A stretch of DNA of 49,252 bases from CAVXFS01 sp049582805 (GTDB taxonomy: Bacteria; Pseudomonadota; Gammaproteobacteria; Burkholderiales; Gallionellaceae), in assembly GCA_049582805.1 (NCBI GenBank), contig JBAUUR010000125.1, positions 1 through 49,252 of the forward strand, written 5' to 3'. Shown in pieces: positions 26,699 through 34,619 of this stretch. The translations under genes and the position numbers were made by a program. The notes below the pieces were generated by a model, which worked only from the letters and a program-made list of their open reading frames with translations, did not search any database and was not told the DNA's origin. The first letter of the stretch is position 1; each line of letters starts with the position of its first letter.

Positions 26699-27247
26699 AT
26701 GGACGCAGCGAACACAACCAGCCAAGCCGAACAAATCAAAACCGACACTCACCAAACCGCATGCGTGAAAAATGAGACCTCACCACCCTATGCAGTTCAA
26801 ATCCGAGGCGAGGAAGAAAACATCATCGCAAAGGCGCTCGAAATTCTTGCATGCAGGATGCGCAGGACAGAAGCCTTCTTCAATTCACCTTCGGCAGTTC
26901 GCGATTATCTCCGGTTGAAAATGGCTGAACTTGAGTTTGAGGTCTTCAGCGTGATTTTTCTGGACGCGCAACATGGCGTCATCACAACGGAAGAAATGTT
27001 CCGAGGAACCTTAACCCAGACCAGCGTTTACCCCCGCGAAGTCGTGAAGCGTGCGCTGCACCATAACGCCGCTGCCGTCATATTCGCCCACAATCATCCG
27101 AGCGGTGTATGCGAGCCGAGCCGGTCGGACGAAATGCTTACCACTGCGCTAAAACAGGCGCTGTCCTTGGTGGACGTGAGGGCGCTGGATCACTTCATCG
27201 TTGCCGGGACGGATTGTCTGAGCTTTGCAGAGCGTGGCTTGATATAG
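26699..27247 (+). CDS. radC: Short RadC-like JAMM-domain protein
   Basis: The 182-residue protein has the RadC MPN/JAMM domain: VIFLDAQHGVITTEEMFRGTL, then VFAHNHPSG-type IFAHNHPSGVCEPSRSDEML, which supplies the zinc-binding His-x-His...Asp set, and HFIVAGTDCLSFAERGLI at the end. It lacks the helix-hairpin-helix part of chromosomal RadC. Short versions are common on plasmids and islands, where they are thought to act in DNA processing or recombination; the exact role is not settled. The start at 26699 has AAGGAG 9 bases upstream. Confidence 0.85.
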   Translation: MDAANTTSQAEQIKTDTHQTACVKNETSPPYAVQIRGEEENIIAKALEILACRMRRTEAFFNSPSAVRDYLRLKMAELEFEVFSVIFLDAQHGVITTEEMFRGTLTQTSVYPREVVKRALHHNAAAVIFAHNHPSGVCEPSRSDEMLTTALKQALSLVDVRALDHFIVAGTDCLSFAERGLI

Positions 27248-27262
27248 AAAGGGCGCGCCAAG

Positions 27263-27691
27263 ATGACAACGTCAAACGAAAACAACAAGACAAGAGAGGA
27301 GGCGCTTGATGCAGTGCGCTTCCTGCAAGGCTTCATTTCACAATCCCAGCTTTCCGCTATCAGCAGCGGGATGCGTGGCGAAGAGAGGCAGTATTTTTTT
27401 AATAAGCTGGTCGAAATGGAAAGGCTAATCCGGACAATGCCGCAGACCTACGAGCAGGACGGAGCGGGGGATGAGGCAATCGCACACCTGCACTACTTTC
27501 TGAACGGCTTTGACTGGTTCATTACGGAGCGCGACCAGGAGCGCGAACAGTTGCAGGCTTTTGGCTTGGCGTGCATGGGCGAAATGGAGATGGGGTATAT
27601 CAACATCGTCGAGCTTATCCAGAACGGCGCGGAACTCGATCTGAATTTTGAGCCGTGCAGCCTAAGGGAAATTTTTGCGGGTCGCGAATAA
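27263..27691 (+). CDS. Hypothetical plasmid/island protein
   Basis: The 142-residue acidic protein begins 15 bp after the radC-like stop and is probably co-transcribed. It is helical and rich in Glu and Gln (FFNKLVEMERLIRTMPQTYEQDG, then LHYFLNGFDWFITERDQERE). The tail MGYINIVELIQNGAELDLNFEP resembles the end of DUF2958-type proteins found on plasmids, but the match is short and uncertain. No catalytic motif is visible. Confidence 0.6.
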   Translation: MTTSNENNKTREEALDAVRFLQGFISQSQLSAISSGMRGEERQYFFNKLVEMERLIRTMPQTYEQDGAGDEAIAHLHYFLNGFDWFITERDQEREQLQAFGLACMGEMEMGYINIVELIQNGAELDLNFEPCSLREIFAGRE

Positions 27692-28040
27692 TTGTGGGGC
27701 GGCTGCAGGTTACTGTAGTTGCCCGCTGTGAACGACGATCTAAAACCGCTTATAGATGACGGATTTCGTGAGTTGATGGAATTTCTTCCGGGTCCTGGTT
27801 AAATCTGATGTGGTGGTGCATTTCAGGTTTTGGTTTTGCTGTTGGCGGATGAGTTGTCAAGCCCGATAAAAAAAGAGGTAAAAAGGCGGTCAGCCGAAGG
27901 AAAGAGCAGACGCGACACCAGCCCCAAACTACCACGTCACAAATCAATGCCACACCCTCGCCATACAGACGGGTGACGCTGCATTTCAAATTTCGCACAT
28001 CGCCTGATTCTGCCTAGCCCCATCGGTTTATTTATTGCTG
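27692..28040. other. Gene-free stretch before the IS21-type remnant
   Basis: About 350 bases with no supported gene. The left end of the IS21-type element should lie here, but I could not identify its terminal repeat by eye. Confidence 0.4.
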
Positions 28041-28511
28041 ATGGACACTCCAGGGCGACGCTACCGTTGCGTTCGTTGCGGCAAAGAGGTTCTTATCTGT
28101 AGCGCCTGCGACCATGGCAATCATTACTGTGCGGGCGACTGCGCAAAGCTTGCCCGGAGCCATTCCACAAAACAGGCAGGGCAACGCTATCAGTCAAGCC
28201 CGAAAGGCCGGATCAAGCATGCCGCACGGCAACGCGGTTACATGGTCAAAATAAAGAAAATGACGCATCAGGGTTCCCCGCCCCGGCCACCAGATGATTT
28301 ACTGCTGTCCGTTACGACGGCCAACCCGGAAATCGCCCCCCATGATCCAGCTCGCTGCCACTTCTGCAACCGGCCACTGGTCAAATTCGTGCGCAATGAC
28401 TTCCTGCGCCGTCGGATATGTCGCCCAATTCCACTATTTGACAGGAGAAAGCCGCAATATGACCATTACCCCGGAGCAAGAAGCCCAGGTTCTACGATAC
28501 CATCATGTTGA
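28041..28511 (+). CDS. Zinc-finger accessory protein of an IS21-type element
   Basis: The ORF reads RRYRCVRCGKEVLICSACDHGNHYCAGDC, a treble set of CxxC motifs, then QRYQSSPKGRIKHAARQRGY and THQGSP, and a second CHFCNRPL. Proteins of this pattern accompany IS21-like transposase genes in many Proteobacteria; their role is unclear. After about residue 135 the frame runs across the start of the transposase gene and probably no longer encodes native sequence, so a frameshift near 28430 is likely. Confidence 0.6.
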   Translation: MDTPGRRYRCVRCGKEVLICSACDHGNHYCAGDCAKLARSHSTKQAGQRYQSSPKGRIKHAARQRGYMVKIKKMTHQGSPPRPPDDLLLSVTTANPEIAPHDPARCHFCNRPLVKFVRNDFLRRRICRPIPLFDRRKPQYDHYPGARSPGSTIPSC

Positions 28512-28809
28512 GAAGTGGCGCATCGGCACCATCGCCCGGCAACTCCACATCCATCACTACAGCGTGGAACGTGTGCTGCGCCAGGAAGGGTTGCCTGGCA
28601 TCGGCAAACGAAGAGCACAATCGTGACAACGAACAAGGCCGTTCGCCGAATGGTCGGAGGTATTTCCGAACGCGGCCTGTGTGGTATCGCTTGTCGATCG
28701 GCTTGTTCACCACTCCGAGGTGATTTCGATTGAGGGTGAATCCTACCGCCTGAAGGAAGCGAAGGAGCATGCCGAACACAAGGTGCGCCAGCCGCGCAAG
28801 AAATCATGA
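28459..28809 (+). pseudogene. istA'-'istB deletion remnant
   Basis: The ATG at 28459 starts an IstA-type N-terminus (TPEQEAQVLRYHHVEKWRIGTIARQLHIHH, a helix-turn-helix) that lasts about 50 residues. Directly after, at about 28620, the sequence becomes the C-terminus of IstB: an IVTTN motif, then, after a one-base shift, PFAEWSEVFPNAACVVSLVDRL, ending GESYRLKEAKEHAEHK with TGA at 28807-28809. The internal 1.5-2 kb, covering the integrase core and the AAA+ domain, is deleted. The element cannot move by itself. Confidence 0.75.
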
Positions 28810-29030
28810 AGCCGTGGCTCTTGCCTTCCGGGTTGCAACGCGGGATACCGTTCATTATTCCCGATGACTGGTCTGCCGAACAGTCCTTGGCCGTGATCGA
28901 GTTGCTTGATGATCTGCGCGAGGTGATCTGGAACAGATACCAGCACCAGTTGCAAAACGAGCTTCGCGGGCAGCGCGCCACGGAATCGTCAGTTGACTCC
29001 GCCACCGACGAAACCAAACCGCCGTTTTAG
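28806..29030 (+). CDS. Third ORF of the IS21-type element
   Basis: The 74-residue ORF begins with ATGA overlap of the istB stop, so it belongs to the same element. It reads WSAEQSLAVIELLDDLREVIWNRYQHQLQNELRGQR, a helical segment found downstream of istB in related elements. The function is unknown. Its intact frame contrasts with the deleted transposase. Confidence 0.55.
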   Translation: MKPWLLPSGLQRGIPFIIPDDWSAEQSLAVIELLDDLREVIWNRYQHQLQNELRGQRATESSVDSATDETKPPF

Positions 29031-29407
29031 CCCGATTTACACGGAAAGCCATGCGTGTAGGCTCTTGAATGTTGGCTCCACGGATTCTGGCTTTCACGAT
29101 ATGATGGCAGCTAAGAGAAAGATGGAATGGGCGAACAATGGTGTCGAAGTGCGGCTTTCTGCTATATAGCTGCCATTAGTGGCTCAATAAAATGGGGGGA
29201 TTGACAGTCTCCTGTGTGCCATGAACGGAATTTCGAGTAGTGGAAATTCAATGACCGCTCCCCGCCACATTGCTGCCAGTCGATTTTGCGAGGACAATCC
29301 GGCAATTGTCGGCCAACAATAGCCATTCGGGGACATCGTTATTAATTAGTAATAAAGCGCATTTATTTACCTTAAATTTTCATTTGTTCTGAAAAAGACT
29401 GCCCAGT
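29031..29407. other. Gene-free stretch with one end of an inverted repeat
   Basis: No supported gene. TGACAGTCTCC at 29202-29212 is matched in reverse at 30110-30120, on the far side of the next gene. The upstream half probably contains the right end of the IS21-type remnant. Confidence 0.4.
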
Positions 29408-29962
29408 ATGATTGCCCTGAGTCTTCTCGTTATTGCCGGGATTTATGTAGTGATAGGTGGCTTAATTATTAAGCGTATATCGAGAAGATGGCTGAAGGGC
29501 TTGATGGTCGTGATATGGATACTAATTCCAACTGGGGATGAAATCGTTGGTCGAGTTTACTTCAATCATCTTTGCAGTACCGAAGGTGGAGTGAAAGTGT
29601 ATCAATCGGTGGAATTGCCTGCGGAATATTGGGATGATAAGGGAGTGGGCAAATTCTTCAAGGTGAATGGCGATCTTGATCATTCATTCTTTAGGGGCAG
29701 ATTTGAAGAACTTAGTTTTACTAATCCGTATTCATCGGCATTGGGGATTGATGAAACTCGCCAGAAAGTAGTGGATAAGAGCAATCAAGTAGTTCTTGGA
29801 GAAGTTGTCAGCTTTATGTTCTGGGGTGGATGGTTCTCAAGAAATTTCCCTGCTCAAGACACTGCAGTGGATTGTAAGGCGTTTCACGGGAATCGCTTTT
29901 GGCACGAATTCTATATGGGTCTATTTAAACCAGTTAAACCAGAAACTACTCAAGGTAGATAA
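29408..29962 (+). CDS. Hypothetical membrane-anchored protein
   Basis: The 184-residue protein has two hydrophobic N-terminal segments (ALSLLVIAGIYVVIGGLII and LMVVIWILI) and a soluble domain with VYFNHLCSTEGGVKVYQSVELPAEYW and CKAFHGNRFWHEFY. The composition is that of a real protein. The soluble part is probably periplasmic (inference). I do not recognise the family. It is the last gene before the right end of the element and may be flanked by an 11-bp inverted repeat (29202 and 30110). Confidence 0.6.
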   Translation: MIALSLLVIAGIYVVIGGLIIKRISRRWLKGLMVVIWILIPTGDEIVGRVYFNHLCSTEGGVKVYQSVELPAEYWDDKGVGKFFKVNGDLDHSFFRGRFEELSFTNPYSSALGIDETRQKVVDKSNQVVLGEVVSFMFWGGWFSRNFPAQDTAVDCKAFHGNRFWHEFYMGLFKPVKPETTQGR

Positions 29963-30445
29963 TAGTGTCCGCTTGGAGAAGCTGATATGTCTCCTTTGGG
30001 TCGATGAGAGACAGTCAAGCCTGCCAATTTCCAACAAATTGAACGGCAGTTATATGGTGCGAAGCAGTCGCTCAGATTCTCCACCGTGAAGGTCGGGAGT
30101 GTGTCGACTGGAGACTGTCAGGTCGCGTAGAACTGTGCGTCCGCAATGCCCAACAAAGCGGATATTCGGAATAACTGGCAGCAGCCGGCTCACTTTGGGA
30201 TTTCACTCCAATCTCAAGTAGCGGCATTTATTAGCGGTTTTGCTCCGTCGTCAACACCCGCTACTGCGGTAACTTTTGACTTTGCGGAGAACGGCGGCAT
30301 AAATTCCTCGCTGGAAGCAAGGTGCTTCCAGTTACGTCTATTTCAATGTTTGGTATTTTTGCCACAAATTTGCCACACTGAAGTGTGGCAATGTGGTTAT
30401 TTCGAGTTGCCTGCGTTAGTTTGCGCTTAACGCAAGTTGTTGATC
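29963..30445. other. Right end of the mobile element, no gene
   Basis: Contains the second inverted repeat (30110-30120), a perfect 9-bp stem-loop CTGGAAGCA-AGG-TGCTTCCAG (30311-30331), the integrase arm-type motifs (30359-30391) and a palindrome TTGCGCTTAACGCAA (30421-30435) just before the tRNA. The frame 30146-30430 has no ribosome site and runs through these sites, so I do not call it. Confidence 0.55.
30359..30391. promoter_or_regulatory. Right-end integrase arm-type sites (candidate)
   Basis: TTGCCACA at 30359-30366 and 30370-30377 (11 bp apart) copy the left-end pair; an inverted third copy TGTGGCAA lies at 30384-30391. The left end has no inverted copy, so the two arms are alike but not equal, as is normal for attachment sites of tyrosine recombinases. 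Confidence 0.6.
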
Positions 30446-30507
30446 TGGCGGAGAGAGGGGGATTCGAACCCCCGTTGGGATATTATCCCAAACACGCTTT
30501 CCAGGCG
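30446..30507. repeat. Right attachment repeat (3' part of intact tRNA-Ser)
   Basis: Identical over 62 bases to 6601-6662. It forms the anticodon arm, variable arm, T-arm and CCA end of the intact tRNA gene, so the element restored the gene upon integration. Confidence 0.9.
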
Positions 30508-30536
30508 TGCGACTTAAACCACTCATCCATCTCTCC
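30446..30536 (-). tRNA. tRNA-Ser (anticodon GGA)
   Basis: On the minus strand the 91-base sequence folds into a full serine tRNA: acceptor stem GGAGAGA / TCTCTCC, anticodon stem and loop with CTGGAAA (anticodon GGA), a long variable arm (GGGATAATATCCC region), T-loop GTTCGAATC, discriminator G and encoded CCA. It reads UCC and UCU codons. It is the integration target of the island. Confidence 0.95.
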
Positions 30537-30798
30537 GTGACGGGATTTTCTGCATTGCCTTCGGGATTCGTTTTGCTGTCAGCCAGCACTTTTTCGGAGT
30601 TGCCTTACTGCTCTCGATAGCTTGATTTGAACCACAAATCCATTTCCCGAAGGGCGCGCAGGATAAACCAGAAAGGGCCTTGCCGCAACTTTTAGTCACC
30701 TCTGCTGCCTCCATCATCGAGTCCGGAATTTCGTTTGCAATAATCCGGCAAATGCTTTGGTGTAATATCCGCGTCTTGTTTTTTGCAGGTGATAAGTC

Positions 30799-31452
30799 GT
30801 GAAGCATTATGAATTGATCGTGTTCGACTGGGACGGCACGGTGATGGATTCGACGTCAGTGATCGCCGGTTCGATCCAATCAGCCTGCCGTGATCTGGAT
30901 TTGCCGGTCCCCAGCGATGAAACGGCGCGGCATGTAATCGGGATGGGGTTGGTGCAGGCGTTGCGCTATGCGGCGCCGACCGCGCCGGAGGCGATGTATG
31001 AGGCTTTGGCTGCACGTTATCGCCACTATTTTCTGGCGCAGGACGAGGCCATACCCTTGTTTGCCGGGGCGCGCGAAACGATAGCGGATTTTCATGGGCG
31101 CGGCTATCTGCTGGCGGTGGCGACCGGCAAGAGCCGCGTCGGGCTGGATCGCGCCATGAAGACATCCGGCATGACGGATTATTTCCATGCCTCACGCACG
31201 GCGGACCAGACTTTTTCCAAGCCGCATCCGGCGATGCTGCAGGAAATCATGGATGAATTGGACACGACTGCGGAGCGAGCTCTGATGATAGGCGACACGA
31301 CGCACGATTTGCAGATGGCGATCAATGCCGGCGTGGATGCGGTGGGGATGACGCATGGTGCGCATCCGATCGAACAGTTGCGCGAGTTGCAGCCGCGCGC
31401 CTTGCTGGCGGATTTCGCCGAGCTGCGCGAGTGGCTGGCGGCGAATGGATAA
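30799..31452 (+). CDS. HAD-superfamily phosphatase (phosphoglycolate phosphatase-like)
   Basis: The 217-residue HAD subfamily IA hydrolase has FDWDGTVMDS (nucleophile D10, acid D12), a T in ATGKSR (motif II), the Lys of SKPHP and MIGDTTHDLQMAINAG (motif IV), with a helical cap between. The substrate is probably a small phosphorylated metabolite; gph-like function is the usual annotation, but it is not shown. GTG start at 30799 with AGGTGA upstream. It begins a run of core genes to the right of the tRNA. Confidence 0.85.
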   Translation: MKHYELIVFDWDGTVMDSTSVIAGSIQSACRDLDLPVPSDETARHVIGMGLVQALRYAAPTAPEAMYEALAARYRHYFLAQDEAIPLFAGARETIADFHGRGYLLAVATGKSRVGLDRAMKTSGMTDYFHASRTADQTFSKPHPAMLQEIMDELDTTAERALMIGDTTHDLQMAINAGVDAVGMTHGAHPIEQLRELQPRALLADFAELREWLAANG

Positions 31453-31496
31453 CGGGAAGCTTGAATTCGGATGGTCGGTTTAGAAACACTGCTACT

Positions 31497-31593
31497 CCTT
31501 CCCCCATGCAGGGGGAAGGTGGGGATGAGGGTAGAATGGTGGAGAAGCTGACTTTCTACCCCCTCCCTAACCCTCCCCCTGCATGGGGGAGGG
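31497..31593. repeat. Pair of facing C/G-rich hairpins (dispersed intergenic repeat)
   Basis: CCTTCCCCC-ATGCA-GGGGGAAGG (31497-31519) and CCCTCCCCC-TGCAT-GGGGGAGGG (31571-31593) are two palindromes with near-identical stems and complementary loops, in inverted orientation about 50 bases apart. Such C-tract repeats are scattered between genes in many Betaproteobacteria. They may also end transcription of the phosphatase gene. Confidence 0.7.
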
Positions 31594-31636
31594 GATGTTA
31601 CGTTGAATAAACTATTTGGGATGAAAGGAAGCCAGC

Positions 31637-32452
31637 ATGGAATTTGGAGCAGGAGCGCATGCATGGTTGCCGGAACTGGCGGCGTTGTCGCAGGAAGCCG
31701 GCAGGGCAATCATGCGGCATTACCAGGATACGGAATCGGCGCGGTTGACCGACAAGACGGATGGCTCCCCATTGACGGCGGCGGACCTGGCTGCGCATGA
31801 AACCATCGTTGCCGGATTGAGGCAATTCGCGCCGGAGATCCCGATCATTTCCGAGGAGAACAAGGACAACCTGCCGGTCGCGCCCGGCACACCGTTCTGG
31901 CTGGTCGATCCACTTGACGGCACCAGGGAGTTCCTCAACCGCAACGGCGAGTTCACCGTCAACATTGCTTTGATCCGTGATGATCAACCGGTGCTGGCGG
32001 TGGTGCATGCGCCGGTTCCGGAAACGACCTACCTCGGGCAACGCGGCCTCGGCGCCTGGCGCATCAAGGATGGCGCAACGCCGCAACCGATCAGGGTGTC
32101 GGCAGTGCAGGGCGAGTTGCGCGTGGTGGCAAGCCGTTCGCACAGCGACGAGAAGACGGAAGCCTTGCTGCGCAGGCTGCCGCCCAACCGCGTGGTGTCG
32201 GCAGGCAGTTCGCTCAAGTTCTGCATGGTCGCCGAAGGCAGCGCCGATTTTTACCCGCGTCTCGGCACGACCATGGAATGGGACACCGCCGCAGCGCAGT
32301 GCGTGCTGGAATCGGCCGGAGGCAGGGTGGTGCAGTGCGACGGGTCGCCTCTGCGGTACAATAAGACTGATCGGCGCAACCCGCATTTCTTTGCAATCGG
32401 ACAGTGGCTGCCGGTCTACGATGAAATCACTGCAACATACCGGAAAGCGTAA
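31637..32452 (+). CDS. cysQ: 3'(2'),5'-bisphosphate nucleotidase CysQ
   Basis: The 271-residue protein of the inositol-monophosphatase superfamily removes the 3' phosphate of PAP/PAPS made during sulphate assimilation. Metal-binding motifs are all present: IISEENKD (Glu in ISEE), VDPLDGTREF (DPLDGT) and EWDTAAAQCVLESAGG. AAAGGAAG precedes the ATG. The chain is full length. It lies upstream of the S49 peptidase gene in the same direction. Confidence 0.9.
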   Translation: MEFGAGAHAWLPELAALSQEAGRAIMRHYQDTESARLTDKTDGSPLTAADLAAHETIVAGLRQFAPEIPIISEENKDNLPVAPGTPFWLVDPLDGTREFLNRNGEFTVNIALIRDDQPVLAVVHAPVPETTYLGQRGLGAWRIKDGATPQPIRVSAVQGELRVVASRSHSDEKTEALLRRLPPNRVVSAGSSLKFCMVAEGSADFYPRLGTTMEWDTAAAQCVLESAGGRVVQCDGSPLRYNKTDRRNPHFFAIGQWLPVYDEITATYRKA

Positions 32453-32495
32453 GCAACCGTTGGAGTCATATTTACCATGAACCGAGAGGACAGCC

Positions 32496-33449
32496 ATGGC
32501 TGACAATCAAAATTGGGAACGCAGCGTGCTGGAGAAGCTTGCCATGTCGGCCGTTCAGGAGCAGCGCCGCGCGCGCCACTGGGCCATTTTTTTCAAGACC
32601 CTGGCGTTCATCTTTCTGTTCCTGATGTTTTTCCTGTATATGGGCTGGATAGGCGGCGGTACCGAAGCGAGACTGGGACTCGGCAAGCACACCGCACTGG
32701 TGGATTTGGAAGGCGTTATCGCCGCGGATAGTACAGCCAGTGCCGATAACGTGATCTCCGGTTTGCAGGATGCGTTCAAGGACAGCAAGACCAAAGGCGT
32801 GATCCTGCGCATCAACAGTCCGGGCGGCAGCCCGGTGCAGGCCGGTTACATCAACGACGAGATGCGCCGCTTGCGCGCCAAGTACCCGAAGATCCCCCTG
32901 TATGTGGTGGTGGAGGACATGTGTGCATCGGGGGGGTATTACGTGGCGGCGGCGGCAGACAGGATCTATGTCAACAAGGCCAGCATCGTCGGGTCGATTG
33001 GCGTGCTGATGGATGGATTCGGTTACACCGGTACGATGCAGAAACTGGGCGTGGAACGGCGCTTGCTGACTGCGGGCGAGAACAAGGGCTTCCTTGATCC
33101 GTTTTCGCCGATGAGCGAGAAGCAGAAGCAGTTCGCCCAGTCGATGCTCGACGACATCCATCAGCAATTCATCAATGTGGTGAAACAGGGGCGCGGCAAA
33201 CGCCTGAAGGAAATACCGGGCCTGTTCAGCGGATTGTTCTGGACCGGGGACAAGAGCATAGAACTGGGACTGGCCGACGCGATCGGCAGTGTCGATTCGG
33301 TGGCGCGCGACGTGATCAAGGCGGAGGATATCGTGGATTACACCAATCGTGAAGGAGTGGCCGAACGTCTTGCACGCAAGTTTGGCGCCGGCATGGCGAG
33401 CGCTTTCCCCGGATTTGGCTTGCATGCGAATGGCGTGACGCTGCGCTGA
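32496..33449 (+). CDS. sppA: SppA-like S49 family signal-peptide peptidase
   Basis: The 317-residue membrane protease has one transmembrane helix (about 30-50) and a periplasmic catalytic domain. Ser145 in DMCASGGYYVA and Lys197 in GENKGFLDPFSP are the expected Ser/Lys dyad; the INSPGGSPVQAG oxyanion region and VGSIGVLMDGF are intact. It is the short, single-domain form. It cleaves leftover signal peptides in the inner membrane. GAGGA lies before the ATG, and the stop overlaps the selD start. Confidence 0.9.
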   Translation: MADNQNWERSVLEKLAMSAVQEQRRARHWAIFFKTLAFIFLFLMFFLYMGWIGGGTEARLGLGKHTALVDLEGVIAADSTASADNVISGLQDAFKDSKTKGVILRINSPGGSPVQAGYINDEMRRLRAKYPKIPLYVVVEDMCASGGYYVAAAADRIYVNKASIVGSIGVLMDGFGYTGTMQKLGVERRLLTAGENKGFLDPFSPMSEKQKQFAQSMLDDIHQQFINVVKQGRGKRLKEIPGLFSGLFWTGDKSIELGLADAIGSVDSVARDVIKAEDIVDYTNREGVAERLARKFGAGMASAFPGFGLHANGVTLR

Positions 33450-34486
33450 TGGTTGCCCGGCTGACCGAGTATTCCCATGGCGGCGGGTGCGGCTGCAAGA
33501 TTGCGCCCGGCGTGTTGCGTGACTTGCTGGGCGAGGTTCCGCTGGCGCAGGCTTTTCCCGACCTGTTGGTGGGCATAGAGAGCGGCGATGATGCGGCGGT
33601 GTACAGGCTGAATGAGCAGCAGGCCATCGTCGCCACCATAGATTTCTTCATGCCCATTGTGGACGACGCCTTCGACTTCGGGCGCATCGCCGCGACCAAC
33701 GCGCTGTCCGACGTGTATGCGATGGGCGGCAAGCCAATACTTGCGCTGGCTGTCGTCGGCATGCCGATCGACAAGCTGCCTCTGGACACCATCAAGCGGA
33801 TTCTGGCAGGCGGCGCGGCAGTGTGCGCGCAGGCCGGTATCGCGGTGGCCGGCGGCCATTCGATTGATGCGCCCGAGCCGATTTACGGACTGGTCGCATT
33901 GGGTCTGGTACATCCGGCGCGGGTCAAGCGCAACAACCAGGCGCGTGCAGGCGATGCCCTTATCCTCGCCAAGGGTCTGGGCGTGGGCATTCTGAGCGCG
34001 GCGCTGAAAAAGCAAAAGCTGGACGCAGACGGTTATGCCGAGATGCTGCACAGCACCACGCAACTCAACACACCCGGAACCTGGCTGGCGGAGATGGATG
34101 CGGTGCACGCGATGACCGATGTGACGGGCTTTGGTTTGCTTGGCCATCTGCTGGGTATTTGCCGCGGATCGCAATTGACGGCGGAAGTGGATTTTGCGCG
34201 TCTGCCGTTGTTGCGTAGCGCACAGCAACTGGCACAACAAGGTTTCGTCACCGGCGCATCCAAACGCAACTGGCAGAGTTATGGCGAGGAAGTGGCACTG
34301 TCACCAGACTTGGCAGAGTGGCAGCATAATCTGCTGACTGACCCGCAAACCAGCGGCGGTTTGTTGATTGCGTGCAGCCATGAGGCGACGCAGAATATCT
34401 TGCAGCGCCTGCATGACGAGGGATTCACGTATGCGGCGGCAATCGGGAAATTGCGCGAAGGCAACGCAGGGCTTGTTGTGCGCTGA
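33449..34486 (+). CDS. selD: Selenophosphate synthase SelD (cysteine form)
   Basis: The 345-residue enzyme makes selenophosphate from selenide and ATP. The active-site motif is GGGCGCKI with C14 and K17, matching Cys17 and Lys20 of E. coli SelD; there is Cys, not selenocysteine, at the key position. DDAAVY, GGHSID and DVTGFGLLGHL are intact. ATG overlaps the peptidase stop. No selU/mnmH or selA/selB genes follow, so the user of selenophosphate is elsewhere in the genome. Confidence 0.93.
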   Translation: MVARLTEYSHGGGCGCKIAPGVLRDLLGEVPLAQAFPDLLVGIESGDDAAVYRLNEQQAIVATIDFFMPIVDDAFDFGRIAATNALSDVYAMGGKPILALAVVGMPIDKLPLDTIKRILAGGAAVCAQAGIAVAGGHSIDAPEPIYGLVALGLVHPARVKRNNQARAGDALILAKGLGVGILSAALKKQKLDADGYAEMLHSTTQLNTPGTWLAEMDAVHAMTDVTGFGLLGHLLGICRGSQLTAEVDFARLPLLRSAQQLAQQGFVTGASKRNWQSYGEEVALSPDLAEWQHNLLTDPQTSGGLLIACSHEATQNILQRLHDEGFTYAAAIGKLREGNAGLVVR

Positions 34487-34530
34487 TCCGGAGTGTGTTC
34501 ATTTCCAGATCGTGTCGGCAAATATTTTGT

Positions 34531-34576
34531 AGGGTGCGCTTGCGCACCCGAAATGGATGGTGCGCAAGCGCACCCT
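34531..34576. repeat. REP-like palindromic pair after selD
   Basis: An 18-bp arm at 34531-34548 (AGGGTGCGCTTGCGCACC) is the exact complement of 34559-34576, with a 10-base spacer. Each arm holds a smaller palindrome (GGTGCGC..GCGCACC). This is the shape of REP or BIME elements. It separates selD from the glycan cluster and may stop transcription. Confidence 0.7.
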
Positions 34577-34619
34577 GCGGTACTGATTGTTCTGTCATGT
34601 CCGTCTGGATAACTGTCCC

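Larger units (their letters stand above)
6601..30507. mobile_element. Integrative mobilisable element in tRNA-Ser(GGA), carrying a defence island
   Basis: The element is bounded by a 62-bp perfect direct repeat (6601-6662 and 30446-30507) that is the 3' portion of tRNA-Ser. Just inside the left end is a tyrosine integrase. Inside are a MobC-like relaxase, a MobB-like coupling protein, and defence cargo. There are no VirB-type secretion genes, so it should depend on a helper conjugation apparatus. The integrase lies at the end opposite the intact tRNA, less common than having integrase and tRNA side by side. Excision between the repeats would restore a single tRNA-Ser gene. Confidence 0.85.

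Noticed and set aside
27750..27998. 82-codon minus-strand frame before the IS21-type remnant
   Set aside because: No ribosome site and mixed composition; probably a chance frame.
28505..28733. Two overlapping 72-codon frames near the istA/istB junction
   Set aside because: They are other-frame readings of the transposase remnant. The real coding traces are the istA start and the istB end in the frames described.
30146..30430. 94-codon frame at the right end of the element
   Set aside because: It crosses a stem-loop and the arm-type sites, lacks a ribosome site and has no protein-like pattern.
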